A stretch of DNA of 15,984 bases, taken from Cladosporium sp. IMV 00045 (Eukaryota; Ascomycota; Dothideomycetes; Cladosporiales; Cladosporiaceae). A program made the position numbers and the translations under genes. Location: positions 1 through 15,984 of the forward strand of contig MSJI02000419.1 in the NCBI GenBank assembly GCA_001931905.2, given 5' to 3'. Under the pieces are notes generated by a model that was given only the letters and a program-made list of their open reading frames with translations, had not been told where the DNA came from and searched no databases. Below, one piece after another: positions 9,103 to 15,984 of the stretch. Positions within the stretch are counted from its first letter, which is position 1, and every line of letters begins with the position of its first letter.

Positions 9103-9130
9103 TGAACCAGATTTGAACCAGATTTGAACA
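9103..9130 (+). repeat. Short tandem repeat, 11-bp unit, about 2.5 copies
   Basis: TGAACCAGATT occurs twice in perfect tandem (9103-9113 and 9114-9124) and is followed by a partial third copy, TGAACA. It lies in noncoding sequence beyond the QCR6 3' end. Probably replication slippage; no function inferred. Confidence 0.7.
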
Positions 9131-9516
9131 CGCCAAAAGAAATATCAGAAGCAACAGACTGAAGACATCTAGCTCAACAGACTCTGCCCTTGTGTCTTGA
9201 TTTGGGTTTGAAAACCATAGTACAATGTATCAAAAGGCTGCTATACAAGGCGGGAGGGGGAGGGAGATGATGATGAAAGACACCACGGATATGGGGTTAG
9301 ATGTCTTCCTGGTCGGGAAATGAAGAAAGGATGGAAAGACTCCCAGCTTTTCCCGAGAAACGAGGCGATGTATGGGTTTCTTTTTTGTTCTCGTGTTTCG
9401 ATCCGCTTAAATTTCTCTTGTCGTCATCGCTCGTTTCGGGGAATTTTGGTTGATTGTCGAATAGTCGCTGGCTGGGGCGGGAGGGTGCTTTTGTAGGACG
9501 CGCTTCGCAGGCTCGC

Positions 9517-10385
9517 TTACTTGAGCGACTTGAAGAGCTTGGGAGCGGCGCAGGCAGAGGCGCAGTGCATGAGGTGGAAGACTGTAAATTTGTCAGTATA
9601 TGCGAAGATGTAGAGCGCTGAAAACCATTGGCGGCCGGTAGTCGCCCAATGTGAAAGGCGTGTCGCGAAACTTACATTCCTCAACGCAGTCCTCCTCGGC
9701 CTTGCCGTGCTCCTCCTGCTGCTGCATGACGCGCTCGGCGCACTCATCGTAGTGGTGCTTGAGAGGCGCGCACTGCTGGGACTTCATGCACTCTGTGATA
9801 TCTTAGTCAGCGGATGTTCCATTGCGCGATAGTGCAAATCCATGTCGTGGCGGTATCAACCCAGTCTGCCACAGCGCAACTGCCATGCAAATAATGCCAT
9901 TGGCTCACTGAGCCCATCGCAGACCGTAGAAGACCACTCCGGACATAGAGGGCGAACTCACCCTCCTCGAGCTTAGGCTTGATGTCCTCAGGCTCCTCCT
10001 CCTCCTCCTCCTCCTCCTCCTCTTCTTCCTCCTCCTCTTCCTCCTCCTCGTCATCGTCAGAAGAGCCCTGGCTAGGGGTGTGGCCCTTCTCGCCCTCCGT
10101 CTTGGAAGCAGCCTTGGAGGCGTCCTCCTTGTTGACCTCCTTCTCCGAGTCGCTCTCCTCGTCCGAGCCGGCGGCGGGGGACCTGAGGCTCACGCCGCCG
10201 CGGGTGGTGGCGCCGCGGTCCTGCTCGGCGGTGCCCAGGCCGCCGGCGTTGACGTCCTTGCCGGAGTTCTGGGTGCCGCTGGTGTCGACGGGGCCCTCGA
10301 ACTGGCGGGCGTCGCGCTCCTCGGCCTCGGCGGGCTGGAAGGACACGGCCGAGTAGAGGTCGGAGACGTAGTCGAAGAATCCCAT
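9517..10385 (-). CDS. QCR6: Ubiquinol-cytochrome c reductase hinge subunit (complex III subunit 6), three exons
   Basis: Exons are 10385-9962, 9792-9676 and 9581-9517; introns are 169 nt (branch GCTGAC) and 94 nt (branch ACTGAC). The product is 201 aa. The C-terminal 60 residues are the hinge fold: APLKHHYDECAERV (150-163), EDCVEEFFHLMHC (175-187), then CAAPKLF. Cys149/Cys159 form CX9C and Cys177/Cys191 form CX13C, the spacing seen in the animal hinge protein, consistent with two disulfides made in the intermembrane space. The N-terminal 140 residues are acidic and low-complexity, with 19 consecutive Glu (113-131). The protein sits beside cytochrome c1 in the bc1 complex and aids cytochrome c docking through its acidic face. 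It is longer than the roughly 147-residue yeast protein because of a Ser/Gly/Thr-rich insert (about 30-107). Both splice junctions regenerate conserved codons (EEECMK and VEEFFH), which fixes the model. Confidence 0.95.
9993..10049 (+). repeat. CTC/CTT trinucleotide repeat coding poly-glutamate in QCR6
   Basis: Nineteen in-frame triplets (CTC with some CTT on the plus strand; GAG and GAA on the coding strand) encode Glu113-131 of QCR6. The mixed GAG/GAA use shows the tract is not a fresh pure expansion. Length variation between strains is likely and would keep the frame. Confidence 0.85.
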
Positions 10386-11229
10386 CGTGGCGGCTGTGAG
10401 GGGGTAGAGAGGTGGTGGTGTCGAATGTGATGGAGGGTTGGAGTGTCAATGGGGCGTAATCGACGTCTCTCTTCCGGTTTGAGGAGCTTGCCGGCGAGGT
10501 TCGATCTTCGCGCCAAGGCTGCGGAAGGCACGGCCAATCACGGCTTCAGGATTGGTCGGGTGGACTTCAGTCTTCAAGTGAGATGGCGATGGATGTGAGA
10601 GCCACTTGATAAATTGATGATGTGCACTATCTTGCTGCTGAGGGTTGAATACATCTGATCGAACTAATTCGGCCTGGCAGATATCACATTTATCACTGCT
10701 CTTCGATGCTCACATACCATCATCCGCGATCTCGCCGGAAGCGCGAAGCTGCTCAGAGCTTCACCAAGCAGACAGCCAGCCCGAGCCTATCACAACTTCA
10801 CATCGCTCAAAGGTAGAGGTACTTTAAGTGTGATACATCAACGGGGGTCGAAATGAACATGCTCTTTCCTCATTCATGTTCCATAACGATAAGAATACAT
10901 ATACAGCTTTTTCGATCCATGAATGATCAATGTACGACCCAAAATGCCTTCCCAATCGCATCAACGCAATCGACAAGTGGAATGCCATACCCAAATTCAA
11001 ACATTATGAACAGACCCAAACCAAAAGCCTCGGGGGGATATCCACAGCAAAACCCAAGAGTCGCAAAAACCAAAACACGGCGAACGCCACCGCTAAAGAA
11101 CCCAGAATATACAAAACCCCATGCAGTCAAAACGAGAAGACATGCAAATGCATTGAAAACAACACCCTTTCTCCCTTCTTTCCCCCTCCCCCGTCCTCTC
11201 GTCCCAAAACCCACCGTTTCATATCCGCA
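10386..11229. other. Intergenic region: QCR6 promoter and 3' flank of the large minus-strand gene
   Basis: About 840 bases. The QCR6-proximal part has a C/T-rich leader (10386 to about 10440) and the paired CCAAT element at 10534-10555. From about 10850 to 11229 the minus strand is T-rich, with TTTTGTATATTC-like runs typical of a 3' UTR of the upstream gene. Open frames here (for example minus 11214-10927, starting from TTG) have no recognisable content. No gene seen. Confidence 0.55.
10534..10555. promoter_or_regulatory. Paired CCAAT element, CCAAT-N12-ATTGG, upstream of QCR6
   Basis: CCAAT (10534-10538) and ATTGG (10551-10555) are separated by exactly 12 bases, about 150-170 bases upstream of the QCR6 ATG. 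Each strand therefore reads CCAAT-N12-ATT, which fits the published CBC:HapX bipartite consensus CSAAT-N12-RWT as I recall it. HAP/CBC activates respiratory genes, and HapX represses iron-using genes during iron starvation; complex III is an iron-using target. The sequence match is direct; the binding is inferred. Confidence 0.5.
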
Positions 11230-14200
11230 TCAAATCCACCCATCCCTAACCACCTCCCTCCCCACAACCTCATCGACCCCCAACTCGCTCGTCCTCCTCC
11301 GTTCCAGCACCCACCTCGGCGGCGCCCCGCTCTCCCCCTCGCCCTCGCGAACGTACGTGACCGAGTCAGCGCCACTGGGGTTACGCGAGTGCGCGTGCGC
11401 AGCAGTCGAAGGGTTCTTTTTCGCCGTCGCCGTAGCGTCGCCCAGCGGCGAAGAGCCGTGCGTCTGCGCCTGAGCCTGTGGTTTGCGCGGCGTGGCGTCC
11501 ACGTCTGTCAGGCCCGAGGAATTGGCAAAAGGCGCTGCTCCGCGACTGCTGCTCGAAGTGGCGGACACGGGACTGTCGGACGTCGTCCACGGGCGGACTG
11601 GGCTGTCGCTCGTAGCGGGCGAGGCGCCGATGTGCGGGGGCGGGAAGACGCCAAAATAGCCCCCGCCGCTCGCGCGGCCTTTGGTCTGGCCTTCGACGCC
11701 GCCGCCGAGAGGGCTGAGGGGTAGGCGTGCCAACGCCGGAGAAGCGACGCCCGGGTGACCCCAGGTGGCGCTGGCGGGGCCGAAGTTGATGAAGCTGTTG
11801 CGCGCGCTGAACTCGCTGCGCTCGGTGATGGGGGTGAGGTCTGGCTCGCGGCCGCTCTTCTGCCTACGGAGAGGGTCGTCGCCGTCTTCGCCGAAGAAGC
11901 CGCCGTTGATGGCTTCGAGGGGCTGGCCGTTGGCGGAGCCGGCGGAGTCGGAGCGTGCTCGCGCGTAGAAGCCGAATTCCTGCCCGTAGAATCCTGAGTC
12001 GTCGTAGGCGAGCGCTTCGGCGTTGGCGGCGGCGATGAAGTCGTCGTCTTCGCCGTCGTCGTAGGCGTCGTCGAGGTGGGACGTGCTGTAGTCGTCGATC
12101 GGCGCGGTGTTGATGTCGTCTGTAGGCGGTTCGTTTGAAATATCAGACGCAGGCGCATCAAATCCGAAGTCGAACCCGGACATTCGCGGCATGGTGTAAT
12201 TTGCGCTGGGCTGCGAGTATTGTGAGCCGGTTGTGGTTTGGGAAGCAGTTCTATTCACGTCGGCGTTGGAAGCAGACAACAGTTGTGAGACGGGACCGGA
12301 GGGCGCCGTGGTGGCAACAGCACCAGTGCCACTTCCAAGAGGCTGGCTGCTGTCACCGCTAGCCTCTTTCTCAGCTTTCGATGACTCCTGCTCCTCCTTC
12401 TTGGAGCACACGCTGCTTTCTTCGGCAGAGCTCTCGTCCCTAGCGAATCTTCCATCTTCAGCAGCGCGATTCGCCGCGTCAGCGAGTGCCTGATGGTAGG
12501 CTGCCATCTGTGGCATCGCCTCTTCCGTACCAGATTGCGCGGGGAGAGGAGGGACGCGATCGCTGAGCCCCAATCTCTTCGCATCTTCAGAGGGGTTGCG
12601 TCGAGGTAGGGAATGCGGGTCGGCAGGATCCTGCAGTGGAAGATCCTCGAGCAACATTTGCGACTCCCGCTGATGAGCTTTTGCCGGATTCGGCATTGCA
12701 AAAGTAGGATAAGGTCCATTTACAGAGCTCGCGTGGCGCTCGTGGTAGCCGCGAGGTTCCATGCCTCGGAATCCCCCGGCGAAGTCAGGGTGATCCAAGT
12801 CATCTTCATTGATGCTTTCGCCATAACCAGAGCCGCTTTGGACGTCTTGGGAGAAACCACCATCATCGAAATACATGTCGTCCATGCCGTCGTCGGTCAC
12901 TGATTTCGAGGAGGCGGCGTATTGATGATTCTGGTTGATGGTTGCGTTACGCGCGCGTATATTTTGGCCTACGGAGCCATAATATGCTGCACTCTCTGGC
13001 GTCTCATCGGTGTTGTAGGCGTATGATGTTTCCGAAGGCTGTACTTTGGGCTGCGCGTGGGCAGCTTGAGAGAAGGCGTTCCCGGGGATTGCTAAGTCTT
13101 GGCTCATGGCCAAAAAGGTCGGTTGATGAGGATCCTCGGACGTGGTCGGTCTGCTTCTCTCGGGGCTGTCGATGAACTTGAAGCCGCTGAAGCGAGGATG
13201 CTGAATCTCCTTGGGTGATGTGACAGTGTTGGCCGCATGCTGTGATTGCTGATTGTGGTCACCATTACTTTGAACGGTAGAAACGGTCATGGTGCTGTCT
13301 CGATTAGGTCCCCTCCCACCCACGGCATCGTTGTTATAGCCCGCAGCATGAGGTTGCAGATAGAAGTCGCTCCTCGGTATGCGTTGACCATTATCAGAAT
13401 CAGTCAAGGTCGTTACTGTAGCATCACTTTGGAAGCGATGGTGTTGCGGGTGCCAGCCGTCATTCATTTCGCTTGCATGATGCAAGCTTGGAGCCATTGA
13501 CGTGTGCCTCGAGCTGTACACGGCCGAATGTCCTCGGAAAGCCGGATGCTCAGCATATGTGAGCTCGACCTTTCGCACAGGAGCAGCAACAGTAGCAGCA
13601 GCAGCATCATCGTCTTCGTAGACAGAGCTGGCACCAGACTTGATGTGATTCTCGGGCTGATGTTGAAATCTGGCAATGCCATCACTCGAAGTTTCACCAA
13701 AGCCGTTCCCGCCTACAGTGTCATGCATTCTAATCTCAGCTTCCATCTCATCTTCATCGTCCATTGCGTCCTCGTCAAAGTAGTCTTCGTCGTCCTCGTC
13801 CTGTTCTCCCATGCTCTTTTTCCGTTCGGCATCTGCTGTAGCTACCCGACGATGCTTTTCTTCTAGAGCCTTCTCTTCAGCAGCGCTGGCATCTTGGAAG
13901 CTGAATCTTGATGCGTTCGAGGCAGCATGCTTTGGAGTCAGAGATGTTGCCCGCTTCGAATGGCCAACCGCAGAAGCACGCTTCTCCACGAGCCGTGGTG
14001 GAGTGGTGGGATGTTGCAACGCAACGGCTGCGTCGGCCATAGCAGGTTCGGGAGTGGAAGTGATTGAATAATCCAGACCAGGCGATGATTGGGAGGAATT
14101 CGGATCCTGCAGTGCAGGTTTAGGGGAATTAGGACCGTTGATGAGGTTACGAAGCGCGGGATGAATCGCTTTCGGTTGATGAGAGCTATTATTCTGAGCC

Positions 14201-15984
14201 TGACTTGGTAGATGTCTCGGAGATGAGTTCTCATCGATGGTGCTAACGCTGGGGGTTTGCGCGTGTCCTCTAGTGTCGCCCTGTATAGGCATTTCGAATC
14301 TTCCACCAAGCATGGACATATCAGACACTGGTCTGCGCTTCTTGTCGTTGCCGTCTGACGTGACAGAACTCATGCTTTCTCGAGGTACTGCAGGACTGAT
14401 AGTTGCACCCGTAGTATCAGCAGACTCCCTGATTCCAGCACCAGATTGGACGCTAGAGTGTTTGCTGCTATCATCATCGCGAAAGAAGCTCGCTTGCATT
14501 GGGTCCATATGTTGACTTCTCCGAGCGAACGGAGGCAGAGTGGAGCTATCATGACTTTGATTACTTTGATGAGAAGCACGTTTGAGGAAGTCCTTGTTCT
14601 CGAGTCGTTCGGCTTGGATGCCATGTGGCTGCCCGTTCTGATCTGGCTCGTCGTAAAGATGCTCAATGAAGATAGGTGTGTGGCGACTATGTCTTGAGCT
14701 GACGTCGCTTGTCTGTGCGCTGTGCATAGGCGGTCGTCGTTGGTACTGCTGCTGACCAGGTACACTGGGCATTGCCGGCATGCTTCCGGCGGATTGCAAT
14801 GGACTGTCCGCCAATGCCTTGATATCGGCATCATTAGAAGAGAAAGTCCGTCTTGGTCTGGGTGCATTGAAATCATGAATAATCTTTCCCCTGATCCGAG
14901 GATCGAAGTCTTCTGGGATGGTGTGAATGCCTGCTGTAGCGACGCTCTTTTGTCGAGCTTGCGCTTGTTCGTGGGCTCTTCTCAGCGCTTCGTCTGGAAC
15001 ATGTGCGGTGTCTTGTCCACTCCTCCGCCTTGCAAGCAATGCCATGGGATTGAGCAGCCTTGTCTTGCGTTTCTCAGGCTTGCCACTGGTATTAGTATGG
15101 TGGGTAGGCACCATCACGCCGGCGATCGTCGAGGAAGAACCTAGGGTCTTTGGCCTTGTCGCTACATGTTGCGGCGCTGGGAAAGCAGCCGACGTTTCAG
15201 AGTAGGGTGTACCTATAGTCTGCGACAAAGGCGACGCTGAAGCAGATTTCGTTGACTGTATACTCGGCCGTGCCGTCGAGCCACTGTAGTTTGTGCCTGT
15301 TGCGCTGGGAGTCTTGCGCGCAGCATCAAGACTCGTCGCAGATGGAGGAGTCGATCGCGCTGCCGAGGATACCCTAGGAGGGTGGATGGAGTAGTTGGCA
15401 TGAGCAGTCGACGACTGAGCTTTGTTCGGCACATCTGGAGAGCTATAACTGCTCGCGACCGCGGGTGGTCGTTGAACGTTATTCGCATATGGTCTGTCTC
15501 TGCTGTCGATGAAGCTGCGACTCATGGGTGGTCCGGCTGCGAAAGGGTCATTCGAGGCCTGAGCCTGCGGTCTGGGAAACATAGTAGCCTCCATCTTTGG
15601 TTCGTCCGAGTCGATATCCCGGTTGTCTCTAGACGTGAAGGCAGGCAGCTCTACTGGTGAAGGATCGCGTCTTGCTGAAGAAGACTCTGGCTGCGATCCG
15701 TTTCTAGTGGCCGGCCCAGCTGCGCTTTCTTGTGTCGCGAGCGTTATGTCACCAGTGTGTTCCCTGTGCTCCTGCTCTTTGGTCGCGGAATCCTGCTCTT
15801 TCTTGGATTCGAAGCTGAGATAGCCTTCGTTTCGACTGGCCACTCGCGGGATGGGCGGCAGCACAGGAGGCTGCAAGCTTACAGTGTTCCTTCGCACTCC
15901 ATCGCTGGTCCTCCGTCGTACTGCGTCGGCGCTAGGTCGCGAGTGATCTGAATTCAACGAGATAGGCGAGGCGAGGTGGGCGTC
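11230..15984 (-). CDS. Large disordered Ser-rich protein of unknown function (5' partial, runs off the right edge)
   Basis: The frame is open without a stop or visible intron from the right edge to TGA at 11232-11230, giving at least 1584 codons. There is no clear start: the codon at 15957 is TTG and upstream codons stay open, so the true start lies beyond 15984. The protein is rich in Ser, Pro, Gln, Asn, His and Asp, has one Cys that I can find, no membrane segment and no signal peptide. Ordered-looking islands stand out: RKTRLLNPMALLARRRSG and DPRIRGKIIHDFNAPRPRR (about 14848-14904), an acidic block DEDYFDEDAMDDEDEMEAE (about 13740-13800) after a charged helix, GFYGQEFGFYARA (about 11960-12000), REPDLTPITERSEFSARNSF (about 11790-11855), and a C-terminal RWVLERRRTSELGVDEVVGREVV (about 11240-11310). 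I have an unchecked memory of similar tail motifs in other filamentous fungi but know no function. Many SP, RS and TP sites suggest heavy phosphorylation. Scaffold or polarity roles would be guesses. Confidence 0.88.
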   Translation of the reverse strand, partial: DAHLASPISLNSDHSRPSADAVRRRTSDGVRRNTVSLQPPVLPPIPRVASRNEGYLSFESKKEQDSATKEQEHREHTGDITLATQESAAGPATRNGSQPESSSARRDPSPVELPAFTSRDNRDIDSDEPKMEATMFPRPQAQASNDPFAAGPPMSRSFIDSRDRPYANNVQRPPAVASSYSSPDVPNKAQSSTAHANYSIHPPRVSSAARSTPPSATSLDAARKTPSATGTNYSGSTARPSIQSTKSASASPLSQTIGTPYSETSAAFPAPQHVATRPKTLGSSSTIAGVMVPTHHTNTSGKPEKRKTRLLNPMALLARRRSGQDTAHVPDEALRRAHEQAQARQKSVATAGIHTIPEDFDPRIRGKIIHDFNAPRPRRTFSSNDADIKALADSPLQSAGSMPAMPSVPGQQQYQRRPPMHSAQTSDVSSRHSRHTPIFIEHLYDEPDQNGQPHGIQAERLENKDFLKRASHQSNQSHDSSTLPPFARRSQHMDPMQASFFRDDDSSKHSSVQSGAGIRESADTTGATISPAVPRESMSSVTSDGNDKKRRPVSDMSMLGGRFEMPIQGDTRGHAQTPSVSTIDENSSPRHLPSQAQNNSSHQPKAIHPALRNLINGPNSPKPALQDPNSSQSSPGLDYSITSTPEPAMADAAVALQHPTTPPRLVEKRASAVGHSKRATSLTPKHAASNASRFSFQDASAAEEKALEEKHRRVATADAERKKSMGEQDEDDEDYFDEDAMDDEDEMEAEIRMHDTVGGNGFGETSSDGIARFQHQPENHIKSGASSVYEDDDAAAATVAAPVRKVELTYAEHPAFRGHSAVYSSRHTSMAPSLHHASEMNDGWHPQHHRFQSDATVTTLTDSDNGQRIPRSDFYLQPHAAGYNNDAVGGRGPNRDSTMTVSTVQSNGDHNQQSQHAANTVTSPKEIQHPRFSGFKFIDSPERSRPTTSEDPHQPTFLAMSQDLAIPGNAFSQAAHAQPKVQPSETSYAYNTDETPESAAYYGSVGQNIRARNATINQNHQYAASSKSVTDDGMDDMYFDDGGFSQDVQSGSGYGESINEDDLDHPDFAGGFRGMEPRGYHERHASSVNGPYPTFAMPNPAKAHQRESQMLLEDLPLQDPADPHSLPRRNPSEDAKRLGLSDRVPPLPAQSGTEEAMPQMAAYHQALADAANRAAEDGRFARDESSAEESSVCSKKEEQESSKAEKEASGDSSQPLGSGTGAVATTAPSGPVSQLLSASNADVNRTASQTTTGSQYSQPSANYTMPRMSGFDFGFDAPASDISNEPPTDDINTAPIDDYSTSHLDDAYDDGEDDDFIAAANAEALAYDDSGFYGQEFGFYARARSDSAGSANGQPLEAINGGFFGEDGDDPLRRQKSGREPDLTPITERSEFSARNSFINFGPASATWGHPGVASPALARLPLSPLGGGVEGQTKGRASGGGYFGVFPPPHIGASPATSDSPVRPWTTSDSPVSATSSSSRGAAPFANSSGLTDVDATPRKPQAQAQTHGSSPLGDATATAKKNPSTAAHAHSRNPSGADSVTYVREGEGESGAPPRWVLERRRTSELGVDEVVGREVVRDGWI

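Larger units (their letters stand above)
8094..9516. other. Intergenic region: SOD2 upstream sequence and QCR6 3' flank
   Basis: The first 100 bases are the CT-rich SOD2 leader on the minus strand. The part near 9300-9516 is likely the QCR6 3' UTR (T-rich on either strand, no open frame). Between 8493 and 9091 the minus strand has three open stretches of 52-77 codons with protein-like composition (9091-8936, 8987-8757 and 8690-8493) but no clear ATG start or intron chain, and I recognise no family. A short tandem repeat lies at 9103-9130. No tRNA or transposon was seen. Confidence 0.5.

Noticed and set aside
9979..10356. 125-codon plus-strand poly-Ser open frame
   Set aside because: Antisense of the GAG repeat in QCR6; poly-Ser is the complement reading of poly-Glu.
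10490..10515. GGTTCGATC, resembling a tRNA T-loop
   Set aside because: The flanking five-base arms do not pair, and no acceptor or anticodon stem could be found around it.
10927..11214. 95-codon minus-strand hydrophobic open frame just after the large gene
   Set aside because: Begins at TTG, has no recognisable motif, and lies in T-rich sequence expected for a 3' UTR, which yields Phe/Leu/Val-rich translations.
10930..11724. 264-codon plus-strand open frame
   Set aside because: Antisense to the 3' end of the large minus-strand gene; Arg-rich composition is a codon shadow.
15955..15957. Start codon of the large gene at 15957
   Set aside because: The codon is TTG and the frame remains open to the window edge, so the gene is 5' partial.

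Overview
This looks like nuclear DNA from a filamentous ascomycete (Pezizomycotina, possibly a Dothideomycete; the class is a guess). The reasons are short introns of 56-169 nt with GTANGT-type donors and RCTRAC branch points, CT/CA-rich 5' leaders, a HET-domain gene, and a fungal-type QCR6 hinge protein. There is no bacterial operon structure, CRISPR array, recognisable transposon, tRNA or rRNA.

Layout, left to right. (1) 1-202, minus: first exon of a mitochondrially targeted protein, cut by the left edge inside its first intron. (2) 203-2318: about 2.1 kb with no convincing gene. (3) 2319-4249, minus: a two-exon HET-domain protein of 624 aa. (4) 4250-5299: divergent intergenic region with a cluster of possible regulatory motifs. 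(5) 5300-6548, plus: a four-exon aldo-keto reductase of the Kv-beta-like AKR6 family, 350 aa, with a possible alternative fifth exon ending at 6885. (6) 6549-7249: convergent 3' region. (7) 7250-8093, minus: three-exon mitochondrial Mn superoxide dismutase, 229 aa. (8) 8094-9516: SOD2 upstream region and QCR6 3' flank, with some unexplained minus-strand open frames. (9) 9517-10385, minus: three-exon complex III hinge subunit QCR6, 201 aa. (10) 10386-11229: QCR6 promoter, with a symmetrical CCAAT-N12-ATTGG element, and the 3' flank of the last gene. (11) 11230-15984, minus: an intronless open frame of at least 1584 codons for a disordered Ser-rich protein I do not recognise, cut by the right edge.

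Three of the six genes are mitochondrial (the left-edge presequence protein, SOD2 and QCR6) and the reductase is a redox enzyme. Each gene has its own promoter, so I read this as neighbourhood rather than one pathway. The HET gene is the only accessory-type gene. I did not find a clear new biological system. The items most worth a second look are the large unrecognised protein, the QCR6 promoter element, the alternative splice choices in the reductase and HET genes, and the codon-like open frames in 8493-9091.
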